A stretch of 39,535 bases of DNA. Origin: Vibrio sp. S9_S30 (lineage in GTDB: Bacteria > Pseudomonadota > Gammaproteobacteria > Enterobacterales > Vibrionaceae). The position numbers were made by a program, and so were the translations under genes. How positions within the stretch are numbered: position 1 is the stretch's first letter; every line of letters starts with the position of its first letter. Location of the stretch: the NCBI RefSeq assembly GCF_014694455.1, contig NZ_JAAUWT010000028.1, positions 1-39,535 of the forward strand. Direction: 5' to 3'. Shown piece after piece: positions 1 through 7,528 of this stretch. The notes beneath the pieces are model-generated. The model saw only the letters and a list, made by a program, of their open reading frames with translations. It was not told where the DNA came from and searched no databases.

Positions 1-5
1 GAATT

Positions 6-125
6 TGCTTGGCGACCATAGCATTGTGGACCCACCTGATTTCCATGCCGAACTCAGAAGTGAAACGCAATAGCGCCGATGGTAGTGTGGGGTCTCCCCA
101 TGTGAGAGTAGGACATCGCCAGGCT
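6..125 (+). rRNA. rrf: 5S ribosomal RNA (first copy)
   Basis: The sequence matches gammaproteobacterial 5S rRNA along its whole length, including the core motif CCATGCCGAACTCAGAAGTG. The two ends pair as helix I (positions 7-13 with 118-124). It is the last large-operon rRNA gene; the 16S and 23S genes lie upstream, outside the window. A second, nearly identical copy follows at 312-431. Confidence 0.96.
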
Positions 126-142
126 TTAAATTTATTGAAAGA

Positions 143-168
143 GCCCGTTTGGAAAAACGGGCTTTTTT
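143..168 (+). terminator. Intrinsic terminator between 5S and tRNA-Thr
   Basis: An 8-bp stem GCCCGTTT / AAACGGGC (143-150 with 155-162) with loop GGAA is followed by a T run (163-168). It is a canonical Rho-independent terminator inside the operon tail, so tRNA-Thr and the second 5S depend on read-through, antitermination or a separate promoter. Confidence 0.8.
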
Positions 169-195
169 AGTCCAAAGCAAAAAAGAATTGAGTAT

Positions 196-271
196 GCTGG
201 TATAGCTCAGTTGGTAGAGCGCACCCTTGGTAAGGGTGAGGTCCCCAGTTCAAATCTGGGTACTAGCACCA
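196..271 (+). tRNA. thrV: tRNA-Thr (anticodon GGT)
   Basis: A 76-nt cloverleaf includes an encoded CCA end (269-271). The acceptor stem pairs GCTGGTA with TACTAGC (one G-U). The anticodon loop TTGGTAA carries GGT at 229-231. It closely matches E. coli thrV, which also sits between two 5S genes in rrnD. The symbol is by analogy. Confidence 0.95.
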
Positions 272-311
272 TTGTTTCAGGCTCTAGAAGACCTGAAAGT
301 AATACCGAATT

Positions 312-431
312 TACTTGGCGACCATAGCATTGTGGACCCACCTGACTTCCATGCCGAACTCAGAAGTGAAACGCAATAGCGCCGATGGTAGTGTGGGGTC
401 TCCCCATGTGAGAGTAGGACATCGCCAGGTT
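312..431 (+). rRNA. rrf: 5S ribosomal RNA (second copy)
   Basis: This second 5S copy is almost identical to the first. Differences I see are A313 for G7, T430 for C124 and C for T in the CCTGA(C/T)TTCC stretch. The first two are a compensatory change in helix I, which shows that both copies are kept functional. It is the last gene of a 5S / tRNA-Thr / 5S tail. Confidence 0.95.
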
Positions 432-440
432 CTATTTCTA

Positions 441-468
441 AGCCCTGATCAGTCGATCAGGGCTTTTT
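441..468 (+). terminator. Terminator of the rRNA operon
   Basis: A 10-bp perfect stem AGCCCTGATC / GATCAGGGCT (441-450 with 455-464) with loop AGTC is followed by T's. It ends the rRNA operon 10 nt after the second 5S. Confidence 0.9.
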
Positions 469-627
469 CGTTTCTACGGCACAGTACTTGTTCTGAATGA
501 CTAAAAGTGACTCCTGTAACTTTTCATTTTTCACACCTTTTGTGGTTCAATGTATTCGAAAATAAAAGCAATCTTTCGGGCATATGGAGATAGAATAGGC
601 ACAATATTTAAGTAAAGGATAAGGAAG

Positions 628-1011
628 ATGGGACAATTATCCGTTCTTGGCTTCATCGCACTTGGTGGTGCATTTGGTGCTTGTTCTCGATTTTTAGTGT
701 CGGAGTTATTAGCCAACCTGTTTGGTCGAGGCTTTCCCTATGGAACGCTCACAGTGAATGTTGTGGGCTCACTAGCGATGGGAATGCTCATTGCCTCATT
801 TGAGAATGGAAGTCTTGCGACAGAGCCCTGGAGGCAGATTATTGGCTTAGGTTTCCTAGGGGCGCTGACCACTTTTTCAACTTTCTCTATGGACAACGTT
901 CTACTGATGCAGCAAGGCGCCTTTTTTAAGATGGGTCTGAATGTATTGCTTAATGTTGTACTTAGTATTTCTGCAGCTTGGATAGGCTTTCAATTGTTGA
1001 TTAAAAGTTAA
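628..1011 (+). CDS. crcB: CrcB/Fluc fluoride channel
   Basis: A 127-residue small membrane protein of usual family length with four predicted hydrophobic helices. Family signatures are visible: GGAFGACSRF near residues 13-22, GTLTVNVVGS at 39-48 (with the conserved Asn) and GALTTFSTF at 78-86. Fluc channels assemble as antiparallel dimers in the inner membrane and export fluoride passively. The ATG has a good ribosome site (AAGGA about 10 nt upstream). It lies alone between the rRNA terminator and the thi operon, on the same strand. I see no fluoride riboswitch in the 130 bases before it, so it may be expressed constitutively. Identification is firm. Confidence 0.93.
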   Translation: MGQLSVLGFIALGGAFGACSRFLVSELLANLFGRGFPYGTLTVNVVGSLAMGMLIASFENGSLATEPWRQIIGLGFLGALTTFSTFSMDNVLLMQQGAFFKMGLNVLLNVVLSISAAWIGFQLLIKS

Positions 1012-1029
1012 TCTTTTCAAACTTTGTTC

Positions 1030-1059
1030 TTGGTTTTGACCTAACCTTTCCCTTATACT
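1030..1059 (+). promoter_or_regulatory. Probable thi operon promoter
   Basis: A -35-like TTGGTT (1030-1035) and a -10-like TATACT (1054-1059) are 18 bp apart. The predicted start near 1066 coincides with the first paired base of the TPP aptamer, which supports this choice. Confidence 0.55.
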
Positions 1060-1065
1060 TGCTTC

Positions 1066-1166
1066 ACTTGTCGGAGTGCTCCGCCTAATTTTATTGGGCG
1101 AGCTGAGACCGCGTTAGCGGGATCCGTTGAACCTGATCAGACTAATATCTGCGAAGGGAACAAGAG
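1066..1166 (+). ncRNA. TPP riboswitch (THI element)
   Basis: The aptamer has the conserved cores GCTGAGA (1102-1108 region), CCGTTGAACCTGATC and CTGCGAAGGGAACAAG, closed by helix P1 (CTTGT at 1067-1071 with ACAAG at 1160-1164). It binds thiamine pyrophosphate and represses the thi genes. Downstream, CTCTTGT (1234-1240) is exactly complementary to the P1 3' strand ACAAGAG (1160-1166), a candidate switching helix. A second hairpin hides the thiC ribosome site. No terminator hairpin with a T run is visible, so control is probably translational. Confidence 0.95.
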
Positions 1167-1256
1167 AAGATACCTCACCTGATGTCAGTCGGGATCTATC
1201 TACTTTCAGATGGCGTTTTCACGCACATTTGCCCTCTTGTAACAACAATCCGCCAA

Positions 1257-1310
1257 GCATTTTCTTCCTAAGGACTTTGTCCTAAATATAATGATTGCAA
1301 GGAAAAATGC
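1257..1310 (+). promoter_or_regulatory. Hairpin masking the thiC ribosome-binding site
   Basis: GCATTTT and TCCT (1257-1269, two-base bulge) can pair with AGGAAAAATGC (1300-1310). This buries the thiC Shine-Dalgarno AAGGA (1299-1303). A small hairpin AGGAC / GTCCT (1271-1275 with 1279-1283) sits inside its loop. This is the likely expression platform of the TPP riboswitch. It is base pairing read by eye, not a folding calculation. Confidence 0.5.
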
Positions 1311-1311
1311 T

Positions 1312-3252
1312 ATGTCGAATCGCAAGCAAGCGAGACTGGAAGCGAAACAGTTTATTGATAACCTATCTACTCAACCGTATCCAAACTCTCATAAAGTCTA
1401 TGTAGAGGGCTCTAGAAGCGATATTAGGGTGCCAATGAGAGAAATATCTCTTGCAGACAGTTTGGTCGGTGGGACTAAAAAAGACCCGATATTCGAACCT
1501 AATGAGCCAATACGTGTATACGATACATCTGGCGTGTATACCGATCCGGATCATAAAGTGGACCTTTATAACGGTCTGCCAAAGTTGCGTGAAAATTGGA
1601 TCAAAGAGCGAAATGACACCGAGATTTTGTCGGACGTAAGTTCTGTTTATACCAAAGAAAGATTGGAAGACGATACATTAGATGGTTTACGGTACGGTAA
1701 CCTACCTAAAATCCGACGCGCCAAAGAGGGCAAGTGTGTCACTCAGTTGCATTATGCGCGTAAAGGTATCATTACCCCTGAAATGGAATACATCGCGATA
1801 CGTGAGAACTTGCAACGTCATAAATTTGCTGATGAACAGCTTAATATAGAGCACCCAGGCGAGAGCTTTGGCGCTAACCTTCCTAAAGAAATCACCCCTG
1901 AATTTGTGAGAAAAGAAGTCGCAGAGGGGCGAGCCATTATTCCTTCCAATATCAACCACCCAGAGTCAGAACCGATGATCATTGGGCGTAATTTCCTTGT
2001 AAAGGTCAATGCGAATATTGGTAACTCTGCTGTATCGTCTTCGATTGAAGAAGAAGTTGAAAAGCTTGTGTGGTCGACTCGATGGGGAGGCGATACGGTA
2101 ATGGACTTATCTACAGGTCGAAACATTCATGAAACCCGTGAATGGATCATGCGTAATAGCCCAGTTCCTATTGGCACGGTTCCTATGTATCAAGCGCTCG
2201 AAAAAGTAAACGGTGTTGCGGAAGACCTGAACTGGGAAGTCATGCGAGATACCTTAATTGAGCAGGCAGAGCAGGGTGTGGACTACTTTACGATTCATGC
2301 TGGTTTGTTATTACGCTACGTGCCTATGACGGCAAAACGAGTCACTGGTATCGTATCTCGCGGCGGCTCTATCATTGCGAAATGGTGTTTAGCTCATCAT
2401 CAGGAAAGTTTCTTATATACGCATTTCCGCGAAATATGTGAAATTTGTGCGAAGTACGATGTGGCTCTTTCTCTGGGAGATGGGTTGCGACCAGGCTCGA
2501 TTGCAGATGCGAACGATGAAGCTCAGTTTGCTGAACTAAGAACATTAGGTGAACTAACCAAAGTCGCTTGGGAATACGACGTACAGGTGATCATTGAAGG
2601 TCCTGGGCATATTCCTATGCACATGATTAAAGAAAACATGGACGAGCAACTTAAGCACTGCCACGAAGCTCCATTTTATACGCTTGGTCCACTAACAACG
2701 GATATTGCTCCAGGTTACGATCATATTACTTCAGGTATTGGTGCGGCCATGATTGGGTGGTATGGCTGTGCCATGCTTTGCTATGTTACACCGAAAGAGC
2801 ACTTAGGGTTGCCCAATAAAGAAGACGTTAAGACGGGATTAATTACCTATAAGCTGGCGGCGCATGCAGCGGATTTAGCAAAGGGGCACCCTGGCGCTCA
2901 AATTCGCGATAACGCTCTTTCAAAAGCTCGATTTGAATTCCGCTGGGAAGACCAATTTAATTTAGGTTTAGATCCTGACACAGCACGCCAATACCACGAT
3001 GAAACTCTTCCGCAAGAGTCAGGTAAAGTTGCCCACTTCTGCTCAATGTGTGGTCCGAAATTCTGTTCAATGAAGATTTCTCAGGAAGTTCGGGAATACG
3101 CAAAGGACACTGAGCAAGTCGCGCAAGATCAAGCCATTGAAATAAAGATGTTGGATGATCCGTTAGAAGGCATGCGTCGGAAATCCGAAGAGTTTAAAGC
3201 GACAGGTTCGGAGTTGTATCATCCCGCCAAACAGAGTGTTCTGGAGGACTAA
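1312..3252 (+). CDS. thiC: Phosphomethylpyrimidine synthase ThiC
   Basis: ThiC is a radical SAM enzyme that rearranges 5-aminoimidazole ribotide into HMP-phosphate, the pyrimidine half of thiamine. From ATG 1312 it is 646 residues, similar to E. coli ThiC. The N terminus aligns with the E. coli start (MSNRKQARLEAKQFID), and AAGGA sits 8 nt upstream. The ATG at 1291 is rejected because it lies before that ribosome site. The C-terminal cluster motif CSMCGPKFCSM (C-x2-C-x4-C) is present, as are NANIGNS, EGPGH and the long conserved TIM-barrel segments. First gene of thiCEFSGH, under the TPP riboswitch. Its stop directly abuts the thiE start. Confidence 0.98.
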   Translation: MSNRKQARLEAKQFIDNLSTQPYPNSHKVYVEGSRSDIRVPMREISLADSLVGGTKKDPIFEPNEPIRVYDTSGVYTDPDHKVDLYNGLPKLRENWIKERNDTEILSDVSSVYTKERLEDDTLDGLRYGNLPKIRRAKEGKCVTQLHYARKGIITPEMEYIAIRENLQRHKFADEQLNIEHPGESFGANLPKEITPEFVRKEVAEGRAIIPSNINHPESEPMIIGRNFLVKVNANIGNSAVSSSIEEEVEKLVWSTRWGGDTVMDLSTGRNIHETREWIMRNSPVPIGTVPMYQALEKVNGVAEDLNWEVMRDTLIEQAEQGVDYFTIHAGLLLRYVPMTAKRVTGIVSRGGSIIAKWCLAHHQESFLYTHFREICEICAKYDVALSLGDGLRPGSIADANDEAQFAELRTLGELTKVAWEYDVQVIIEGPGHIPMHMIKENMDEQLKHCHEAPFYTLGPLTTDIAPGYDHITSGIGAAMIGWYGCAMLCYVTPKEHLGLPNKEDVKTGLITYKLAAHAADLAKGHPGAQIRDNALSKARFEFRWEDQFNLGLDPDTARQYHDETLPQESGKVAHFCSMCGPKFCSMKISQEVREYAKDTEQVAQDQAIEIKMLDDPLEGMRRKSEEFKATGSELYHPAKQSVLED

Positions 3253-4446
3253 ATGGCTCAGCTATTGTTGCCAAGCACTCAAGTCGAGTTAACAGGTCTC
3301 GTTCAAACAAGACTGTTACTGGCGCAGGAGCAAGGCTTTGATATTGCTGATATTGAGTTGGGTGTGAGCCCAACTCATTTGACGCAATGCTACGTTGATG
3401 ACCGGTGCGTATCTCTTTCCTTTGATAAGTCGGATAATGAAGCCAATTATGTTTGCCGATTTTCGAATGGTCAGGCTTCACCTTTGGCTATTTCTCAACT
3501 GTCGAAAGAACCCAACTTACTGTTGATTGATGTTTATCATGATTTTCAGCTCGTTGATTTATGGTGTGATAAAGAGTCCAATCGAGCGTTGAGCTTTAGC
3601 GGAGCACCATTGTCTAAGCAACAGCAACAGTCTTATCTGGCTTGGTTGTTGACATCTCTAGTACTGGATTTCCCTATTGAGGATGCCCTCGTGATAGCCC
3701 GAGCTGCAGTACGTTCGGATGTTTCACGTGAAACATGGCCTCTAGAGACTTCAACATTCCCAACCCCAATACTTTCCGACGAGTTGTTAGCTATCCACGT
3801 AGGATGGGATATTGAGAACGGATCGCCTTTTCCTAAGACAAACGCAGAATATCTTAGCTTATATCCGGTTGTGGATACGGTTGAGTGGGTAGAACGTTTG
3901 CTGGAAATAGGGGTGAAGACCACTCAGCTCCGGATCAAAAATGCCGATGATCCGGATTTAGAGACCAAGATAATAAAAGCCATCGATTTAGGTCGTCAGC
4001 ACGGTGCTCAAGTCTACATTAATGACTATTGGCAATTGGCGGTCTTGCATGGTGCTTATGGTGTGCATTTGGGACAAGAGGATCTGGAGTTTGCGGATTT
4101 GGACCAGATAGCAAAAGCTGGGGTGAGAATCGGGCTATCTACTCACGGTTACTATGAAATACTTCGGATCAAGCAGGTCAGTCCAAGCTACATAGCTCTA
4201 GGGCATATCTTCCCAACCACAACGAAGGTCATGCCTTCCCGTCCACAAGGTCTCGTGAGGCTCAAGCTTTATCAGAAATTGGCAGGGAAGTTTCCGACCG
4301 TTGCGATTGGTGGGATTGACTTAGAAAGGGCGGCTAAGGTTTGGCAGTGCGGAGTTTCCAGTTTAGCGGTTGTACGCGCTATTACGCTGAGCAAAGATCC
4401 CAAGGAAGTCATAGATAACTTCCGTGAGATATTGAAGAGTAGGTAA
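3253..4446 (+). CDS. thiE: Thiamine-phosphate synthase ThiE with N-terminal extension
   Basis: Residues about 202-395 form a complete ThiE barrel: TQLRIKN (224-230), INDYW (256-260), GVHLGQED (270-277), GLSTH (294-298), the TTTK phosphate-binding region (322-325) and IGGI (352-355). It joins HMP-PP and thiazole phosphate into thiamine phosphate. A typical ThiE is about 210 residues; this one is 397. Residues 1-200 are an additional domain that I cannot assign. The stretch LAWLLTSLVLDFPIEDALVI (129-148) loosely resembles the end of ThiD kinases, but no kinase motif is visible. GGAGG lies 5 nt before the ATG, which follows the thiC stop without a gap. A perfect parS site is embedded at codons 156-161 (DVSRET). 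Confidence 0.93.
   Translation: MAQLLLPSTQVELTGLVQTRLLLAQEQGFDIADIELGVSPTHLTQCYVDDRCVSLSFDKSDNEANYVCRFSNGQASPLAISQLSKEPNLLLIDVYHDFQLVDLWCDKESNRALSFSGAPLSKQQQQSYLAWLLTSLVLDFPIEDALVIARAAVRSDVSRETWPLETSTFPTPILSDELLAIHVGWDIENGSPFPKTNAEYLSLYPVVDTVEWVERLLEIGVKTTQLRIKNADDPDLETKIIKAIDLGRQHGAQVYINDYWQLAVLHGAYGVHLGQEDLEFADLDQIAKAGVRIGLSTHGYYEILRIKQVSPSYIALGHIFPTTTKVMPSRPQGLVRLKLYQKLAGKFPTVAIGGIDLERAAKVWQCGVSSLAVVRAITLSKDPKEVIDNFREILKSR
3720..3735. promoter_or_regulatory. parS: parS centromere-like site (perfect), inside thiE
   Basis: TGTTTCACGTGAAACA is identical to the canonical bacterial parS palindrome bound by ParB/Spo0J. The flanking A and T extend it to an 18-bp perfect palindrome (3719-3736). 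It sits in the coding frame of thiE and encodes residues 156-161. ParB loaded here would spread and help segregate the origin region of chromosome I. Confidence 0.92.
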
Positions 4447-4450
4447 TTCA

Positions 4451-5221
4451 GTGACAATAACGGATTCGGAGTTTCTAAGGTATCAACGCCAGATCGCACT
4501 ACCTGAAATTGGCGAATGTGGTCAAGCTAAGTTGAAACACACCAGCATACTGGTTGTCGGATGCGGCGGGCTAGGGTGTTCAGCCATTCAGCATCTTGCT
4601 GCTTCCGGTGTGGGACATCTTGTGATTGCGGACGGAGATAACGTTGAGGTGAGCAACTTGCCGAGGCAGATACTCTATTCAAACGACGACATTGGAACGC
4701 GTAAAGTTGTTGCCGCCAAGAAAGCCATCACCAATATCAATTCGGATGTGCGTGTGCGCATTATCCAGAAGAAACTGTTGGGTAATCAACTTGAGCTTGA
4801 GTGCATGCAGGCAGACATCGTATTGGATTGCAGTGACAATTTTGAAACTCGACAAGAGATTAATCGTATTTGCCATAGGTTAAAAACGCCCTTGGTGTCG
4901 GGAGCCGCGATTGGTTGGCAGGGTCAGTTGGCGACGTTTATGTATCAAGATTCGGATCCCTGCTATCACTGCTTATACCCAATCACGGAATCAATACCTA
5001 ATATACGTTGCTCAGACTCTGGGGTAGTTGGATCTGTCGTTGGGATCATCGGTACGCACCAGGCTCTAGCCGCCATTCGGTTAGTGACAATGGCGCGGGA
5101 TCTCGAAAACCGTCTGACGTTGTTTGACGGTTTGTCTATGCAGTTTCATCAATTTAATATTTCAAAAGATACCTCGTGTTGTGTGTGCAACTCGACCATC
5201 GATACTCAGGAAAAGAAATGA
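4451..5221 (+). CDS. thiF: Sulfur-carrier adenylyltransferase ThiF
   Basis: This 256-residue E1-like enzyme adenylates the C-terminal Gly of ThiS using ATP, the step before thiocarboxylate formation. The nucleotide motif GCGGLG lies at 37-42, followed by DGDNVEVSNLPRQ (61-73) and DCSDNFETR (126-134). Two CxxC pairs (C171/C174 and C243/C246) form the zinc site. C187 lies in a RCSDSGV loop, where ThiF proteins carry a conserved Cys. The start is GTG at 4451, four bases after the thiE stop; no good ATG lies nearby. The stop overlaps the thiS start (ATGA), indicating translational coupling. Confidence 0.95.
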   Translation: MTITDSEFLRYQRQIALPEIGECGQAKLKHTSILVVGCGGLGCSAIQHLAASGVGHLVIADGDNVEVSNLPRQILYSNDDIGTRKVVAAKKAITNINSDVRVRIIQKKLLGNQLELECMQADIVLDCSDNFETRQEINRICHRLKTPLVSGAAIGWQGQLATFMYQDSDPCYHCLYPITESIPNIRCSDSGVVGSVVGIIGTHQALAAIRLVTMARDLENRLTLFDGLSMQFHQFNISKDTSCCVCNSTIDTQEKK

Positions 5222-5427
5222 GTACATTAACGATCAAATTTAATGGAGAGCGGATTTCGATTGCGCATGAAATGACGCTTGTTGATTTGCTGGAAAGTCA
5301 GAACATTGAACAGGGAGGCATCGCCATTGCGGTGAACCAACAAGTTCAAACCAAAGCAATGTGGTCTGACACTCGATTCAACGAAGGCGACGATGTTGTG
5401 GTATTTAGAGCAATTGCCGGAGGTTAA
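5218..5427 (+). CDS. thiS: Sulfur carrier protein ThiS
   Basis: This 69-residue ubiquitin-fold protein ends in the diagnostic Gly-Gly (IAGG), whose terminal carboxylate becomes the thiocarboxylate that donates sulfur to the thiazole ring. The start chosen is the ATG overlapping the thiF stop (ATGA), preceded by AGGA. An upstream in-frame ATG at 5176 would run inside thiF and add 14 residues with no family counterpart. It partners with ThiF (activation) and ThiG (acceptor), encoded on either side. Confidence 0.95.
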   Translation: MSTLTIKFNGERISIAHEMTLVDLLESQNIEQGGIAIAVNQQVQTKAMWSDTRFNEGDDVVVFRAIAGG

Positions 5428-5429
5428 TG

Positions 5430-6191
5430 ATGTTAACGATAGCTGGAAAAACATTTGAATCGCGCTTGTTTACTGGGACGGGAAAATTTTCGAACAGCCG
5501 AGTGATGAGCGATGCGATTATTGCGTCGGGGTCGCAGCTCGCCACCATGGCGCTAAAGCGAGTGGACTTAGACTCGAAAGAAGATGATATTCTATCGCCG
5601 CTTATTGCACAAAACATTGGTTTACTGCCGAACACTTCTGGAGCAAAAAACGCTAAAGAGGCGGTTTTCGCGGCGCAACTTGCTCGCGAAGCATTAGAAA
5701 CCCATTGGTTAAAATTGGAAATTCACCCCGATCCGAAATACTTAATGCCGGATCCTATAGAGACATTAAAGGCGGCAGAAAAATTGGTGGAGCTGGGCTT
5801 CATTGTTTTACCTTATTGCCACGCAGACCCCGTACTTTGTAAGCACCTTGAAGAAGTCGGTTGTGCCGCAGTGATGCCTTTGGGCGCGCCAATAGGGTCA
5901 AACAAAGGCATCGCAACACAGGATTTTCTTGAAATCATTATTGATCAAGCCAACGTTCCTGTCGTCGTTGATGCGGGGATCGGCGCTCCCTCTCATGCCG
6001 CAAAAGCCATGGAGCTCGGGGCGGATGCGGTATTGGTAAACACGGCAATTGCGGCGGCAGCAAACCCGGTGCAAATGGCCACTGCATTTAGGTTAGCCGT
6101 TGAAAGCGGTCGTCTAGGATATGAGGCGGGGTTGGCGGGTCAGGTTAACCATGCCGTTGCGTCTAGCCCACTGACCTCATTTTTGGAGTAA
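5430..6191 (+). CDS. thiG: Thiazole synthase ThiG
   Basis: ThiG condenses 1-deoxy-xylulose 5-phosphate, dehydroglycine and ThiS-thiocarboxylate into the thiazole phosphate. The 253 residues align throughout with E. coli ThiG: FTGTGKF (14-20), LPNTSGAK (66-73), the Schiff-base Lys95 in WLKLEIHP, GCAAVMPLGAPIGS, and VVDAGIG. Of the two adjacent ATGs (5427, 5430), the second is 6 nt after GGAGG (5419-5423) and gives the usual MLTIAGKTF start. The ribosome site lies inside thiS, so the genes are coupled. ThiG acts as a complex with ThiH. Confidence 0.96.
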   Translation: MLTIAGKTFESRLFTGTGKFSNSRVMSDAIIASGSQLATMALKRVDLDSKEDDILSPLIAQNIGLLPNTSGAKNAKEAVFAAQLAREALETHWLKLEIHPDPKYLMPDPIETLKAAEKLVELGFIVLPYCHADPVLCKHLEEVGCAAVMPLGAPIGSNKGIATQDFLEIIIDQANVPVVVDAGIGAPSHAAKAMELGADAVLVNTAIAAAANPVQMATAFRLAVESGRLGYEAGLAGQVNHAVASSPLTSFLE

Positions 6192-6195
6192 GCCA

Positions 6196-7308
6196 ATGAG
6201 TTTTTCAGACCAGTTTGAAAAGATGAATTGGGATGAGATCCGTATGTCTATCTACAGCAAAACCGCTGAAGATGTCAAAAGAGCGATATCGAAACCAAAG
6301 CGTGATTTAGAGGATTTTAAGGCGCTTATTTCGCCCGCAGCGGAACCCTATCTCGAGCAAATGGCGCAACAATCTTATGCTTTAACGCGTAAGCGCTTTG
6401 GTCACACCATAGGTTTCTATATACCACTCTATCTTTCGAACCTCTGTGCGAACTCCTGTACTTATTGTGGCTTTACAATGGAGAATCGGATTAAGCGGCG
6501 GACGTTGAACCTCGACGACATTCAATTGGAAATCGACGCGATCAAGAAAATGAGCTTTGATTCCGTTTTGCTCGTAACCGGGGAGCATGAAACGAAAGTG
6601 GGCATGAACTATTTCCGTGAAGTTGTTCCTGCGATAAAGAAGCGATTCAGCTATTTGGCCATGGAAGTTCAACCTCTTGATCAAGAGTGTTACGCCGAAC
6701 TCAAAACCCTCGGATTGGATGCCGTGATGGTCTATCAAGAAACGTATCATCCGTCGACATACGGGCAACATCATCTTCGTGGTAACAAAACGGACTTTAA
6801 CTATCGTTTGAATACGCCTGATAGATTGGCGTCTGCGGGTATAGATAAAATCGGTTTAGGCGCGTTAATAGGGTTAGAAGAGTGGCGAACGGATTGCTTT
6901 TTTGTTGCCGCACATCTTAGCTATATGGAGCGCACATATTGGAAATCGCGCTATTCGATTTCTTTTCCTCGATTGAGACCTTGCGAAGGCGCAATGCAAC
7001 CTAAGTCCGTTATGTCTGACAAGCAATTGGTTCAATTGATATGTGCCTACCGCCTGCTCAATCCGGAAGTGGAACTTTCGCTCTCTACGCGTGAATCCCC
7101 AGAATTTAGAGACAATGTATTGCCTTTAGGGGTGACGAGTATTTCCGCGGCCTCAAAGACACAACCTGGAGGATACGCAAATGATGAAGTCGAGCTTGAG
7201 CAGTTTGCTATTAGTGACGAACGCTCATCCGTACAGGTGGCAAACGCAGTACGAAGCAGGGGGTTTGAACCCGTTTGGAAGGATTGGCACCACGCTTATT
7301 CAGGCTAG
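6196..7308 (+). CDS. thiH: 2-iminoacetate synthase ThiH
   Basis: This radical SAM tyrosine lyase cleaves tyrosine to dehydroglycine (2-iminoacetate) and p-cresol, supplying ThiG. At 370 residues it has the usual length. The cluster motif CANSCTYC (C84, C88, C91) is the CX3CX2C of radical SAM enzymes. It starts 4 nt after the thiG stop with GGAG upstream. Using ThiH rather than the oxidase ThiO points to a thiazole route that also works without oxygen. Last gene of the operon; neither thiD nor thiM is in the window. Confidence 0.96.
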   Translation: MSFSDQFEKMNWDEIRMSIYSKTAEDVKRAISKPKRDLEDFKALISPAAEPYLEQMAQQSYALTRKRFGHTIGFYIPLYLSNLCANSCTYCGFTMENRIKRRTLNLDDIQLEIDAIKKMSFDSVLLVTGEHETKVGMNYFREVVPAIKKRFSYLAMEVQPLDQECYAELKTLGLDAVMVYQETYHPSTYGQHHLRGNKTDFNYRLNTPDRLASAGIDKIGLGALIGLEEWRTDCFFVAAHLSYMERTYWKSRYSISFPRLRPCEGAMQPKSVMSDKQLVQLICAYRLLNPEVELSLSTRESPEFRDNVLPLGVTSISAASKTQPGGYANDEVELEQFAISDERSSVQVANAVRSRGFEPVWKDWHHAYSG

Positions 7309-7350
7309 CCTGTTTTTTGAGTTGCAATGAAGTGACATGGTTGAAGAAGG

Positions 7351-7366
7351 TGTTTCACGTGAAACA
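7351..7366. promoter_or_regulatory. parS: parS site (perfect), intergenic
   Basis: TGTTTCACGTGAAACA again matches the consensus at all 16 positions, 3.6 kb from the copy in thiE. It lies between thiH and the converging aminopeptidase gene, 60 bp before their shared terminator. Confidence 0.93.
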
Positions 7367-7426
7367 TCAAAAACCAAATGTATCTCGCCGAGGTTTGTAC
7401 TATCCAAACAAAAACCCACTAAATAC

Positions 7427-7456
7427 AAAAACCCCGCTAAATTAAGCGGGGTTTTT
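7427..7456. terminator. Bidirectional terminator, thiH / aminopeptidase P
   Basis: AAAAACCCCGCT (7427-7438) pairs with AGCGGGGTTTTT (7445-7456) around a 6-nt loop. It has T runs in both readings, so it ends the thi operon and the converging minus-strand gene. Confidence 0.9.
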
Positions 7457-7528
7457 CAATTCCAAACGATAAACGTGCACTATCGAGTGTGAAAGTTCAT
7501 CGAGTATTAAAGTTCATCGAGTAATAGC

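Noticed and set aside
315..500. Open frame of 61 codons
   Set aside because: It runs through the second 5S rRNA gene and its terminator; it is an RNA-gene shadow.
501..627. Fluoride riboswitch before crcB
   Set aside because: The conserved pseudoknot sequences of the crcB motif are not visible.
1291..1311. Upstream ATG as start of thiC
   Set aside because: It precedes the ribosome-binding AAGGA at 1299-1303, and the residues it adds have no counterpart in ThiC proteins.
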